Shown: positions 42,059-52,892, numbered from the stretch's first letter. The stretch: DNA of 64,000 nucleotides from Desulfoluna butyratoxydans (GCF_900699765.1 NZ_CAADHO010000006.1:103770-167769); one strand, 5' to 3'. A program made the numbers and translations. The notes: generated from the sequence alone by a model not told the origin.

Positions 42059-42241
42059 GGTTAAAGTCAAGCGAATTGCAAAAGCCCTTCATCGTGATTC
42101 CTGAAGAATGAAATAGGCCTCTTCAGCATAAGCGGTTGCCCCATGGCGTACATCACGCGAATGCCTTGTGAGCATTCGTATAACAGCGACCTCCATGCAT
42201 TCGCCATAGGGTTTCAAGGTGCCCCCACCTTGCCGCCGGAG
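42059..42241 (+). repeat. Family C repeat, copy 3 (~183 bp)
   Basis: GGTTAAAGTCAAGCGAATTG start, GTACATCACGCGAATGCC middle, CATTCGCCATAGGGTTTCAA and GCCGCCGGAG end. Shares more with copy 2 at its 3' end and with copy 1 at its 5' end. Confidence 0.82.
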
Positions 42242-42303
42242 GCTTGTTTTTTTACCCTCTTTAGCCGTAGAAGGCTGTTTTGGGTTCAGAATAGTTCCGT
42301 TTT

Positions 42304-43425
42304 TTAAAGTACCCGATCCACAAGCCGTTTGCCCTTCTGGAGCCATGTCCCGAGGCGGGTGTCAACGGCTTCCAGGGCCGCGTGGGGGCAGACCTCCACG
42401 CAGCAGTAGCACCGGATGCACGTTTCAAGGTCGAAGGCCACGGCCTCGGGGGTCTCGGAGATGGCGTCCACCGGGCAGTAGGACAGGCAGTGGTTGCACT
42501 TCTGGCAGGCGGCCGGGTTCACCACGGGGCGCTGGACCATGTGTTTCCGGATCAGGTGCTTGAGAAACGACGGGCCGAAGGTCACCGGGCTCTGGGTCGG
42601 GAGCTTGAAGTCCTTGAAGACGGCCTCGGGCACAGGCAGAGGCGGCATGTCCGTTAAGAGCCCTGAAGCCAGGGCCGCGGCCAGGGTGGGCAGTGTCTCA
42701 GGGGCAAGGCCTGCCATGTGGGCGCAGGTGGCATCCACCTCGTGAACGTGTGACCCGGCCACGAGAAAGCCCATGGGCCTTGGGGTGCCGCTCTTGCCGG
42801 GGCCCTGGCCTTCCAGGCCCGTGACAGCGTCCACCAGGGTGACCGTGGGCCGAACCGCTTCGGCGATGCCCACCAGGAGTTTTGCGAACTGTTCTCTCTG
42901 GATCCCGGCCCGTGCGTGCCATCTGGGTTTTTCAAATCCCACCACGCACCCGAAGAGGTTTTTAACCCCCAGGGTCAAGGTCATCATGGCATGGGTCTTG
43001 AACTTGGGCAGGTTGATGACCATGGAGGTCTCCAGGGCCTCTTGGGCCAGCCCGATGGTGCCGAAGGGTGCCCCGATATCCACCGGCGCTGCCGTCTCGA
43101 ATCCCCGCACTTCAACGTCCATTCCCTTAAGGGCGTCCTCGAATCCTCCCATTCTCCAGATTTTTGCCACGCTCCCCACGGCGGGGCTGTCCGCGATGAG
43201 GGGCCTTGCCCCGCGGTCCAGTACCCATGCGGCCGTGGCCCGCACCACCAGGGGGTGGGTGAGGATGGCCTTGTCCGGCGGGGCTGCCAGCAGGAGGTTG
43301 GGTTTGATGAGGACCTCCTCGCCGGCGCTCGGAGCCTTGGGCAGGTGGCGGTCCAGGAGGTCTCCCACCTGGCGGGTGAGCAGGGCCTGGTCATAGGCGG
43401 ATGCGACAATCTCTGGGGTGGTCAT
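42304..43425 (-). CDS. DUF362 protein with C-terminal 2[4Fe-4S] ferredoxin domain
   Basis: A 373-residue protein. The DUF362 domain fills residues 1-290 (EVLIKPNLL, MVINLPKFKTHAMMTLTLGVKN, GLEGQGPG). The end carries two ferredoxin motifs, CQKCNHCLSYCPVDAI and CIRCYCCVEVCPHAAL. DUF362 proteins are common in anaerobes; no reaction is established. The ferredoxin tail implies electron transfer. GGAGGG precedes the ATG at 43425. It appears monocistronic. Confidence 0.9.
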   Translation of the reverse strand: MTTPEIVASAYDQALLTRQVGDLLDRHLPKAPSAGEEVLIKPNLLLAAPPDKAILTHPLVVRATAAWVLDRGARPLIADSPAVGSVAKIWRMGGFEDALKGMDVEVRGFETAAPVDIGAPFGTIGLAQEALETSMVINLPKFKTHAMMTLTLGVKNLFGCVVGFEKPRWHARAGIQREQFAKLLVGIAEAVRPTVTLVDAVTGLEGQGPGKSGTPRPMGFLVAGSHVHEVDATCAHMAGLAPETLPTLAAALASGLLTDMPPLPVPEAVFKDFKLPTQSPVTFGPSFLKHLIRKHMVQRPVVNPAACQKCNHCLSYCPVDAISETPEAVAFDLETCIRCYCCVEVCPHAALEAVDTRLGTWLQKGKRLVDRVL

Positions 43426-43835
43426 GGGCCCTCCGGGGGTGAGTGGTCAGCGTTGGGTGCCGGGCGCGAGGCATGTATGCCGGTAAGGCGGCCTCAAAAA
43501 AGACAGAGGCCTCGGTCATGTCCCGTCGCTGTTGTGTACCACAGACACCGGCCAAGGGAAAAAAGGTTTTGATTGCGGGCAGCGTCTTTGCCTTACGCCG
43601 ACTTTGGCGGCTGGGTATTGAAGGGGTGGGGCCCTTCGTTGGCCTCTGTTATTACATAAAATAGGTTATGAAATGTTGACAGCCAGAAGAACCGGATGGT
43701 AGATTTTTTTCCTTTTTGTCTGGGATCATGACGATGGCCTTCGGAAGGCGTTGGGACACCGTTTCATGCCCGCGTAAGCTGTTCCGTCGGTGCCTGTGGG
43801 CTTTTATTTTGTGTCCATGGCGCGGTGGCGGGCGC
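43426..43835. other. Divergent intergenic region
   Basis: Between the DUF362 and TauE genes. Apart from the promoter at 43676 I see no gene or repeat. An upstream extension of the TauE frame to 43716 looks non-coding. Confidence 0.5.
43676..43705 (+). promoter_or_regulatory. Candidate sigma-70 promoter
   Basis: TTGACA, an 18-base spacer and TAGATT, followed by a T-rich run. It precedes the TauE-family gene by about 130 bases. Confidence 0.5.
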
Positions 43836-44582
43836 ATGAAGGAGACTCGGTACGTGTTTGAACAGCCTGAACTCTGGCAAATCCTGGCCGCCAATGTGGC
43901 CGCGACCTTCGGGGCCTTTATCCAAAGCGGCACCGGGTTCGGCATGGGACTTCTGTGCGTGCCCCTGCTCACCCTCATTGACCCGGTTTTTGCGCCGGGC
44001 TCCTTTCTTCTTGCCAGTATGTTTCAAAACAGCGTTATGGTGGTCAGGAACCGACGGGGGCTCCGCCCGGACTGGTTGAGGGCCATCCTGCCCGGCATCG
44101 TCATGGGATCTGTGGCCGCCTATTTTGTGTTGAAAAACCTGAAAGGGCCGGGGGTCGAGCTGGCCATCGGGTTTACCATTCTCTTTGCCGTTGCCATGAG
44201 TGCCGTGGGGGTTCGCGTGACCGTGGGGCGCAACACCCTTGTGGGCGGTGGTGCTGTTGCCGGCATGATGTCCACGGTGGCCGGTGTGCCCGGCCCGCCG
44301 CTGATTCTTCTTCTCCAGAACGAGGTCGGTGTCCAGATCCGGGCCAACCTTGGGATCACCTTCATGTGCGGGAGCTTTGCCTCCATCACCGCCCTCTATT
44401 TGTCGGGGCGCTTCGGTGGGCTCCACGCCCTCCTCGGCTTTTCGCTCCTTCCCGGGATCCTCACCGGCAGTCTCCTGGCCGGGCCCTTTGCCCGCTTTCT
44501 GGATCGCGCCTTTTTGCGCCCGGCTCTTCTGGTGCTTGTCAGCTTCGGGGGCCTGGCACTGATCCTGCGAAACCTTCTCTGA
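43836..44582 (+). CDS. TauE/SafE family membrane transporter
   Basis: A 248-residue protein with seven or eight membrane helices. Two similar halves each open with the family signature: AFIQSGTGFGMGLLCVPLL (about 23-41) and GMMSTVAGVPGPPLILLL (about 145-162). Family members export sulfite, sulfoacetate or other organosulfur anions, consistent with a sulfur-metabolising cell, but the substrate is not known. Start is uncertain: ATG 43836 has only a weak ribosome site, while GTG 43854 has AAGGAG at nine bases and may be the true start. A repeat element follows. Confidence 0.87.
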   Translation: MKETRYVFEQPELWQILAANVAATFGAFIQSGTGFGMGLLCVPLLTLIDPVFAPGSFLLASMFQNSVMVVRNRRGLRPDWLRAILPGIVMGSVAAYFVLKNLKGPGVELAIGFTILFAVAMSAVGVRVTVGRNTLVGGGAVAGMMSTVAGVPGPPLILLLQNEVGVQIRANLGITFMCGSFASITALYLSGRFGGLHALLGFSLLPGILTGSLLAGPFARFLDRAFLRPALLVLVSFGGLALILRNLL

Positions 44583-44921
44583 TTGCAGCCATCCAGCTTA
44601 TGCCTCCGGCGGGTCGCTTTTTTGAAAAAAAGCTCCGCAAAAAACGTTTCTAAGAAAATGTCGGAATTGTTTCGGCGGAGCCTATGAATGATTACTTGAG
44701 ACCTGTTTGTCAAACGTTTTAAACGCTTGGCCCCCGGCAGGGCCGCCGGAGGCTTTTTTGATCTGAATCGTTACCTGAAAAGTTGAACAAACAGCCATCA
44801 GAGAAACGCCGCAACCTGGGAGTCAGGGGATCTCCCCCTGGCCGCCGAAGACAGGCTCTTCCTGCCCCACTTCAGCCATAGAACGTTTCCTCTGATCTTG
44901 AATGCATGGGGCGCCATTTGG
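44583..44921. other. Convergent intergenic region with repeats
   Basis: Between the ends of the TauE and TIGR03545-type genes. A complete family A element (44602-44753) fills the first half. A shorter GCAACCTGGGAGTCAGGGGA-type repeat fragment with CCCCCTGGCCGCCG lies near 44810-44850. Confidence 0.6.
44602..44753. repeat. Family A element, complete
   Basis: GCCTCCGGCGGGTCGC, TTTTTTGAAAAAAA, GCAAAAAACGTTTC, centre ATTGTTTCGGCGGAGCC, then GACCTGTTTGTCAAACG, GCCCCCGGCAGGGCCGCC and GGAGGC. Its centre matches 26985 and 58837 in reverse. Confidence 0.83.
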
Positions 44922-46646
44922 TTAGAGAAGCCCTTTGCCCTCTTCGATTTTTTTTGCGAGGTCGTCATCCAGGGCTGTGATGCCGCCCAGGCCGGTGTCT
45001 GCCGCGGAGAAAGCCCCCCCTGTTTTTTCGCTGATGGCGGCCTGGAGCTCCTTATCAAAGTCCGCGGTGAGTTCCTTGGTGGCGTTTTGGAAGGCCTGTT
45101 TCATGATGGTGTCCAGATTTGAGGTGACGTTCAGGTCGTAGTTGTCCAGGGGGCCCGTGGCGCTGCCCTGAACCGAGAATTCCGTCACACCCTTGAGGGT
45201 CCGGCCCAGGGCCTGCTGGAGGGCACCGGGGTCGGTGGGGTCGGCAAAACGCACCTGGGTCATCTGTGCGGAGACGGCAGCGTCCAGGGCCTCGCCCCCG
45301 GTGATGTCCGCATGGCCCGTGACCGAGGCCGAGGCCCCTTCCATGCGGATGGTGTCTGCGGACCCCACCGGGCGGATTCCGATGCCGCTGCCGGAGAAAA
45401 CGAACCGGTCCCCGGCGGTCTGCGGGCTGACGCGATCCATGGTGGCGGTGAGGTCAACGGCCTCGATCCCTTTGAGATCACGTCCCGCCAGCGTCAGGGC
45501 CATGGGCTTGCCCACCAGGGGCTGCTGGGCGGTGACGTTTTCCACGGTGCCCGACAGGATGCCGGCAGGGATTTCCACCTCAAGGGCGCCCCGTGAGATG
45601 AGAAATTCCGGCAGGGGGCGCTTCTCCGCAAAGGCGATGTCCACGCCTTTGCCCCGGATGCGCCTGGGCGCTTCCCCTTTGTCCATACCCTTTTCTTGTG
45701 GTTTTCCCTCTTCATCCGACGGATCCTTTTCCAGCATGGGCTGGAGCTTTTGGTACCATCGGATCGCGGTTTCCACCTTGCCTTTGTATGCATCCCCGAA
45801 AAGCAGGCCGGTGATGTTCCCGGCGCCCACGGCCGAAGGTCCGTAGGTCTCTTTGAGGCGGGTGTAGTCCGCACGGGCCAGCTTGGGCAGGTTTTTTATC
45901 CGTTTTTCAAGGCCTGCGATTTCGTTTTCCAGGTCTTTTTTGACTGACTTGATGGCCTGGATATCGGCCTCCACCTCATCGGCGATTTTTTGAATGTCTG
46001 CGGCCTTGGTGAGGAGGGCTGTCCAGTCGGATTTGCCGCTGGTGAGCTCCTCGATGCGTTTTTCGTAGGCCTTGAAGTCCTCTTCATCGGGCAGGTCGGC
46101 GATGCGCTGTTTGAATTCGCCTTTCAGCTTTTTGATGTCCTCCCTTATCTTTTCGGCCTCTTCCACGCTGGCCAGGGTCTCCTGCTCCAGGATCTTTTTC
46201 GGGTCCTTTATATCCAGGGAAGGCAGGGAGAGGGTGGACGTTTTCTCCTCGGTTTTTTCAGGGGCGGCCTCTTTTCTTTTGATCACGGCCCCGGAGTAAC
46301 TCCGCTCGGTGTCGAAGCGGATGCCCGTGGCCGCCATGGTCGGGACAATGCACTTACGGAAGAAGAGGGGGGCGGTGGACACCGTGAGGACGATGTGCCG
46401 TGCTTCCACCGCGTTTCGCATGGGGGCGTCGGGGTTGGTGACGGCAAGGCCCTTGAGGTCAAGCCCCGCAGGGAAAAGGCTGAGGTCGGCGTCGGCCAGT
46501 TCCACCCGGGCCCCCACAATGAGGGTGCCCGTGGTTTCGATGGCCTTTTTGACGAGGGCGTCGGCAAAGAGAACGAAAAAGAGGACCAGGGCCGCGGTGA
46601 TCACGGCAAAGGCGGCCACACCCTTGATGCGAATCCATTTTTTCAT
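44922..46646 (-). CDS. TIGR03545-type AsmA-like envelope protein
   Basis: A 574-residue protein. A membrane helix lies at residues 9-28 (VAAFAVITAALVLFFVLF). An AsmA-like region follows (ARVELADADLSLFPAGLDLKGLAVTNP), then a long charged coiled coil (about 150-270), then beta-rich sequence (DVTATMDRVS, ASVTGHADITGG) to the end. This layout and the TIGR03546-type partner upstream fit the uncharacterised TIGR03545 family. AsmA-like proteins help move phospholipids across the envelope, and a similar role is possible. AAGGAGG precedes the ATG. The gap to the upstream gene is 17 bases. Confidence 0.82.
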   Translation of the reverse strand: MKKWIRIKGVAAFAVITAALVLFFVLFADALVKKAIETTGTLIVGARVELADADLSLFPAGLDLKGLAVTNPDAPMRNAVEARHIVLTVSTAPLFFRKCIVPTMAATGIRFDTERSYSGAVIKRKEAAPEKTEEKTSTLSLPSLDIKDPKKILEQETLASVEEAEKIREDIKKLKGEFKQRIADLPDEEDFKAYEKRIEELTSGKSDWTALLTKAADIQKIADEVEADIQAIKSVKKDLENEIAGLEKRIKNLPKLARADYTRLKETYGPSAVGAGNITGLLFGDAYKGKVETAIRWYQKLQPMLEKDPSDEEGKPQEKGMDKGEAPRRIRGKGVDIAFAEKRPLPEFLISRGALEVEIPAGILSGTVENVTAQQPLVGKPMALTLAGRDLKGIEAVDLTATMDRVSPQTAGDRFVFSGSGIGIRPVGSADTIRMEGASASVTGHADITGGEALDAAVSAQMTQVRFADPTDPGALQQALGRTLKGVTEFSVQGSATGPLDNYDLNVTSNLDTIMKQAFQNATKELTADFDKELQAAISEKTGGAFSAADTGLGGITALDDDLAKKIEEGKGLL

Positions 46647-46663
46647 GGGAAACCTCCTTGGGG

Positions 46664-47167
46664 TCAGGCCAGGGCCTTGTAAGCGGCGTAAATTTTGGAT
46701 GCCTTGAAGAACTGCATGACGCGGCTCTTATCGACCCAGGCCAGAAGATGGTCCCGGTAGGCGAGGATGAGCCGGTTCAACACGAGAAAAAGGGGCACAA
46801 AAAGGGCCAGGGAGGTGATGAGGCTGCCCATGACCACGGTGTTGTTGAATCGCGCCAGGCGAAACAGGGAGATGTTGTACAGGGCCGTCCAGGTGCCGTT
46901 TAGGGCCGGCAGGGTGAGGACCTGCTTGCCGAGGCCGTGGAAGAGGGGATCCAGGAGCCAGGCCATGCCGGAAAAGACCCCCCATCCCAGGAGAAAGGCC
47001 GAGAGGTTGACCCGGATGACGCACACGGCAAAGAGGATGACAAGGTTGTGCAGGGAGAAGAGCGGGGTGAAGCCCAGCACCATGGAAAGGCAGATGGCCA
47101 GGCTGATCTGGGCCGGTTCCGCCTCGGAGTTCAACAGTTTTAAAAGATTGGCAACCAGCTGGATCAT
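46664..47167 (-). CDS. TIGR03546-type membrane protein (DUF2062-like)
   Basis: A 167-residue protein with about four membrane helices. The opening (NSEAEPAQISLAICLSMVLG, then FTPLFSLHNLVILF) is typical of TIGR03546, which resembles DUF2062 proteins. Function unknown. The gene is transcribed just ahead of the TIGR03545-type gene and the two names are usually found as neighbours, so they probably work as one membrane unit. AAGGAGG precedes the ATG. Confidence 0.82.
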   Translation of the reverse strand: MIQLVANLLKLLNSEAEPAQISLAICLSMVLGFTPLFSLHNLVILFAVCVIRVNLSAFLLGWGVFSGMAWLLDPLFHGLGKQVLTLPALNGTWTALYNISLFRLARFNNTVVMGSLITSLALFVPLFLVLNRLILAYRDHLLAWVDKSRVMQFFKASKIYAAYKALA

Positions 47168-47379
47168 GGGGCCTCCTTGGGCAGGGGGATGCGATGGGGC
47201 TCAACGGGATGTCGCGGTCTCATTTTGCGATTGTCTCATGTTTTTAATGTATTAGATTAGGAGGGGCACGGCCCGGTGTCAAGGCGAAAAGCGCGTCTCA
47301 CAGGGCGCAACAGCCCGCAGCACCATGAGGTGCTGATCCGGCTGGCGGGGGCTGCACCGGCCCCCGCGGCGGGGGGCTG

Positions 47380-48039
47380 TTACAGGGACGGAAACATGTC
47401 GTACTCTTCGCTCGTGGTCTTCAGGGCAGAGTCGGTGCTGGAGAGGATCTTTTTCACCAGGCTTTTGGAGGTGCGGTCGGCAAAGCGGACGCCGTTGCAG
47501 TCGCAGGGGGAAAACATGTCGCCCTTCATGCCCGAACTGCGGGTGATGGCCCCCTTCCAGAGGACCTCCCCTGTTTCGATATGCACGGCTTTGACCGAAT
47601 AGCTCAAGGTGGTGCAGGAGACCGTTTTCATCTTTCCCTTTACCCGCTCGTATTTCGCTTTTTTGAAATCGCGAACCATGCCCAGGATGACAACGTTGGC
47701 GTTGGTCATTTTTCCGATCTCCTTGAGCTGGGTCTCGTCCACGTGGCCCATGTAGGAGAACTTCATCTCGCCCAGGATTTTTTCCACGCTGCTTCGTTCG
47801 ACGATTTTGTAGCCGGATTTCATGAAGGCGGTTTCAAAGGCGTCGGTCACCACGTCCGAGACGTCAAACCCGAAGTTGTCCTTCCGGCCCGACCGCTCGT
47901 CCACAAAGGGGAGAATGGCAAAGCTGTCGTGGTCGAGTTCTGTGAGCCGGGGGCTCAGGACCACGGTTTGATCCGGCTGGAGCATGGCACATCCGGTGGA
48001 AAACATGAGGGCGGCAAGGAGGAGGGCGATTCGTTTCAT
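47380..48039 (-). CDS. CsgG/LpoB-like lipoprotein
   Basis: A 219-residue lipoprotein with signal peptide MKRIALLLAALMFSTGC and lipidated Cys17. The body (SFAILPFVDERSG, VTDAFETAFMKSGYKIVERS, ANVVILGMVRDF, AVHIETGEVLWKG) has the fold shared by CsgG, LpoB and PelC-type periplasmic proteins. It may be an outer-membrane-anchored partner of an export or wall-synthesis machine, not identified here. The ATG at 48039 is the one that starts the signal peptide; the frame is open to 48084. Confidence 0.8.
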   Translation of the reverse strand: MKRIALLLAALMFSTGCAMLQPDQTVVLSPRLTELDHDSFAILPFVDERSGRKDNFGFDVSDVVTDAFETAFMKSGYKIVERSSVEKILGEMKFSYMGHVDETQLKEIGKMTNANVVILGMVRDFKKAKYERVKGKMKTVSCTTLSYSVKAVHIETGEVLWKGAITRSSGMKGDMFSPCDCNGVRFADRTSKSLVKKILSSTDSALKTTSEEYDMFPSL

Positions 48040-49624
<1,585 letters not shown>

Positions 49625-49685
49625 CGAAAAAGCCACGAACATAGTGAGGCCACGGGAGAGATTTTCCGCGGCTGTGGAGCTGTTT

Positions 49686-49726
49686 ATCCCGCCGGATGCA
49701 TGATGCGTCCGGCGGGATTTTTTTTT
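49686..49726 (+). terminator. Rho-independent terminator after adenine deaminase
   Basis: ATCCCGCCGGA pairs with TCCGGCGGGAT around a 10-base loop, followed by nine T residues. Confidence 0.93.
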
Positions 49727-49961
49727 GTGGGGTGCTGAAGGGCGGTCAACGCCATGGAGGGCAAGGGTTCTGTGGTGTGTTGATATCGAAAGAAAGTTTG
49801 TTGCTCCAAAAAATGTGCTTGATTCAAAAAATGCTTCGGGGTAAATAGTTCCTCGCTGCGGAACGTGCAGCGGCCCGGAGGGTATCCTGCCGGGGCCATG
49901 CTTTTCAAATAGCTGGCCGCCGGAGGCAACGGAATGGTTACAAAAAAAATATGGAGCAACG
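49727..49961. other. Spacer with degenerate repeat
   Basis: GCTGCGGAACGTGCAGC-like hairpin and a terminal GGCCGCCGGAGGC near 49916-49928 suggest a decayed family A/B element ahead of the iron-binding protein gene. Confidence 0.4.
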
Positions 49962-50963
49962 ATGAAGATTATACTCAGCGCCCTGTGCGCCGCCATGGTG
50001 ACGTTTACCGGCCTGTCCCAGGCCTTTTCCCAGGAACTCGTGGTCTACTCGGCCCGCAAGGAGCACCTGATCAAGCCCCTGTTCGACGCCTATGAAAAGA
50101 AGACCGGTGTCACCGTCCGCTACGTCACCGGCAAGGCCCCGGTGCTGCTGGAGCGCCTCAAGTCCGAAGGGAGCCGGACCCCTGCCGACATCCTCATGAC
50201 CGTGGACGCGGGCAACCTCTGGCATGCGGCCAACGAGGGGGTGTTGCAGCCTGTCTCATCCGAGGTGCTGGCGGCCAATGTCCCGGCCAATCTGCGGGAC
50301 CCTCAGAATCGGTGGTTCGGCCTCTCCAAGCGGGCCCGCACCATCGTTTACAGCACTGAGCGGGTCACCCCTTCCGAGCTGTCCACCTATGAGAACCTGG
50401 CCGATCCCGCCTGGAAAGGCCGCCTGATCCTCCGCACCTCCAAGAAGGTCTACAACCAGTCCCTGGTGGCCATGCTCATGGCCGAGCACGGCGAAGCAGA
50501 CACCCAGGCCCTGGTGGAAGGGTGGGTGAGCAACCTGGCTGCGCCGCCCTTCTCCAGCGACACCAAGGCCCTTGAGGCCATTATGGCAGGGCAGGGGGAC
50601 GTGGCTGTGGTCAACACCTACTACTTTGGCCGTCTCCAGAAGAAGAACCCCGGCCTTCCCCTGGCCATTTTCTGGCCCAACCAGAAGGCAGGGGGCGTCC
50701 ATGTCAACGTTTCCGGCGCCGGTGTGACCAAGCACGCCAGCCACCCCGAGGCGGCCAAGGCCTTTCTGGAGTGGCTCTCCGGCCCCGAAGCCCAGAACCT
50801 CTTTGCCGACGCCAACATGGAGTACCCCGTGAACCCCGCCGTGAAGCCCCATGGGGCCGTGGCAGCCTGGGGTGACTTCAAGGGCTCGGATCTCGGCCTT
50901 GAAAAAGCCGGTGAACTCCAGGCCGACGCCATCAAACTCATGGATCGCGCAGGTTACAAATAA
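49962..50963 (+). CDS. Ferric-iron ABC transporter substrate-binding protein
   Basis: A 333-residue periplasmic protein. The signal peptide is about 23 residues (MKIILSALCAAMVTFTGLSQ, then AFS). ELVVYSARKEHLIKPLFDAY and the tyrosine pair in VNTYYFGRL (about 213) match FutA/FbpA-type iron binders, which hold Fe3+ through tyrosines. It would hand iron to the permease and ATPase encoded downstream. A 255-base spacer with a full repeat separates it from the permease gene. Other metals or organic anions are possible in this family. Confidence 0.9.
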   Translation: MKIILSALCAAMVTFTGLSQAFSQELVVYSARKEHLIKPLFDAYEKKTGVTVRYVTGKAPVLLERLKSEGSRTPADILMTVDAGNLWHAANEGVLQPVSSEVLAANVPANLRDPQNRWFGLSKRARTIVYSTERVTPSELSTYENLADPAWKGRLILRTSKKVYNQSLVAMLMAEHGEADTQALVEGWVSNLAAPPFSSDTKALEAIMAGQGDVAVVNTYYFGRLQKKNPGLPLAIFWPNQKAGGVHVNVSGAGVTKHASHPEAAKAFLEWLSGPEAQNLFADANMEYPVNPAVKPHGAVAAWGDFKGSDLGLEKAGELQADAIKLMDRAGYK

Positions 50964-50977
50964 GGCGAGTAAAAAAA

Positions 50978-51160
50978 GCCTCCGGCGGCCCTGTCGGCGG
51001 CCAAGTTTTTGAAAAGCTTGACAAACAGGTTTTTGCTCAATTTCACGAAAATCTTTGCGGAAGCACTTCCCCTGAGGAACGAAGGGGGGAGGGCTTTCGC
51101 AACCTGGGGGCCAGGGGTGGCGAAGCCACTTAGGCTAAAAAGCCCCTGGCCGTCGGAGGC
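50978..51160. repeat. Family A left arm joined to family B hairpin, inside iron operon
   Basis: GCCTCCGGCGGCCCTGTCGG and GAAAAGCTTGACAAACAGG, then GCGGAAGC (51057-51064) pairing with GCTTTCGC (51093-51100), CCCCT pairing with AGGGG, and loop GAGGAACGA (51074-51082). It ends GGCCGTCGGAGGC. Confidence 0.8.
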
Positions 51161-51218
51161 TTGCTTTTCAAGCTGAGCAGTGACGTCGTGTGATGGGTAA
51201 CGTGGTGCAGGGAGTTGT

Positions 51219-52892
51219 ATGGAATGGTGTGAGTCAAAAATGGCAGCTGAACGGTTTGCCGGAGCGTTCCGATGGCGTGGCCAAGCGGAGCCCTCCCTTG
51301 TGCCCATGGCTGTGGTGGCCCTGGTGGTGCTGCTGCCCATTGTGCTGGTGATGGCCTCGGTAAGCGCGGACACCCGGGAGATTTGGGGGCACCTCAGGGA
51401 GAACCTGTTGTCCGGGCTCTTGGTCAACACCGCGGTACTCTCCGCCGGGGTGTTGGCCTTGACCGGTTTTTTCGGGGTGTCGGCCGCGTACCTGACGGCC
51501 CTGTGCGAGTTTCCGGGGCGGCGCTTTTTCTCCTGGGCCCTGCTGTTGCCCCTTGCTGTTCCTACCTATGTAATGGCCTTTGTCTACACCGGCCTTCTCG
51601 ATTTTTCGGGACCGGTGGCCACCTTCCTGCGGCAGCACCTGCCTGCCGTGGCACCTTTGCTGCCGCCCATCCGGTCCACGGGCGGGGTCATCCTCGTGTT
51701 GTCCCTGGCCCTGTATCCGTATGTGTTTCTACTGGCCGCCGGGGGATTCGCTTCCCAGGGGGAGCGGGTGCTGGAGGCCTCGCGCTGCATGGGGCTGGGC
51801 CGGTGGCGCCTCTTTTTCCGGGTGCTGCTTCCCATGGCACGGCCCTTTATCCTGGCCGGGCTCATTCTGGTGCTCATGGAGACCCTGGCGGACTTCGGGG
51901 CGGTGTCCGTGTTCAACTACGACACCTTTACCACGGCTATCTACAAGGCGTGGTTCGGTTTTTTCTCCATCGACACCGCCTCCCAGCTCGCCTCCATTCT
52001 CGTGATGCTGGCCCTTCTGGTACTCACCGCCGAAAGCTGGAGCAGGCGGCGCATGCGTTATGTGCGGGGCCGTGACGGGCGTCGCGCCAGGCGCATGCCC
52101 CTGACCGGGAGGCAGGCGGCCGGGGCCCTCTTGTTTCTGGGCGGGCTCTTTGCCGTGGCCTTTGTGGTGCCCATGGCCCAGCTGCTCGTCTGGGTGGGCG
52201 AGGCGTGGCAGGAAGAGCTGCACCTGGGTTACGGAAGGCTGTTTGCCAACTCCCTCATTCTCTCCGGGGCCGGGGCCCTATTCACCCTGGCGGCGGCCCT
52301 GTCCATTGCCTTTGCCGGGCGAAGGGCCAGGGGACGCCTGCCTGCCGTCCTTACCCGGCTCTCCCTGTTGGGTTACGCCCTGCCCGGCACCGTCCTTGCC
52401 GTGGGCATGGTGCGGGTCCTTGGGGGGATGGACCAGATGGTGGCCGGGGCCTTTGCCATGTTTGGCGCAGGGCTCTCCGGCCCTCTTTTTCAAGGGACGG
52501 TGTGGATGATGCCCGTGGCTTACATGGTGCGGTTTCTCTCCGTGGGGTTCAGTGCGGTGTCCGGCAGCCTGGGCAGGGTCTCCCTGTCCATGGATGAGGC
52601 GGCCAGGACCCTGGGGGTGAGCGGCATCTCCCTGGTGCGGCAGGTGCACCTGCCCCTGATTCGGGGCGGCATGGTGACCGGGGCGATCCTGGTGTTTGTG
52701 GATGTCATGAAAGAGATGCCCCTGACCCTGATGACCCGGCCCTTTGGCTGGGACACCCTGGCCGTGAAGATTTTTGAACTCACCTCCGAAGGGGAGTGGG
52801 AGAGGGCGGCGATTCCCGCCGTGGCGCTGGTGGTGGCGGGGCTCATTCCCGTGGGGCTGCTGGTGTGGCAAAAGGAAAAGGGGAAAACATGA
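51219..52892 (+). CDS. Iron ABC transporter permease (FbpB-type, fused)
   Basis: A 557-residue permease made of two fused halves with about 12 membrane helices. Each half ends with the EAA coupling loop: EASRCMGLGRWRLFFRVLLP in the first and EAARTLGVSGISLVRQVHLP in the second. This single-chain arrangement is typical of ferric-iron (FbpB/FutB) importers. ATG 51219 has GGAG four bases upstream, rather close; ATG 51240 is an alternative. The stop codon overlaps the start of the ATPase gene (ATGA). Confidence 0.92.
   Translation: MEWCESKMAAERFAGAFRWRGQAEPSLVPMAVVALVVLLPIVLVMASVSADTREIWGHLRENLLSGLLVNTAVLSAGVLALTGFFGVSAAYLTALCEFPGRRFFSWALLLPLAVPTYVMAFVYTGLLDFSGPVATFLRQHLPAVAPLLPPIRSTGGVILVLSLALYPYVFLLAAGGFASQGERVLEASRCMGLGRWRLFFRVLLPMARPFILAGLILVLMETLADFGAVSVFNYDTFTTAIYKAWFGFFSIDTASQLASILVMLALLVLTAESWSRRRMRYVRGRDGRRARRMPLTGRQAAGALLFLGGLFAVAFVVPMAQLLVWVGEAWQEELHLGYGRLFANSLILSGAGALFTLAAALSIAFAGRRARGRLPAVLTRLSLLGYALPGTVLAVGMVRVLGGMDQMVAGAFAMFGAGLSGPLFQGTVWMMPVAYMVRFLSVGFSAVSGSLGRVSLSMDEAARTLGVSGISLVRQVHLPLIRGGMVTGAILVFVDVMKEMPLTLMTRPFGWDTLAVKIFELTSEGEWERAAIPAVALVVAGLIPVGLLVWQKEKGKT

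Larger units (their letters stand above)
41570..42303. other. Long intergenic region: hairpin and tandem family C repeats
   Basis: Between two minus-strand genes. It contains a family A-like left arm at 41612-41656, a long hairpin at 41662-41710 and two tandem copies of the ~185-bp repeat. No gene supported. Confidence 0.65.

Noticed and set aside
41869..42241. CRISPR-like array
   Set aside because: Repeats are about 185 bp with no regular spacers and no cas genes.
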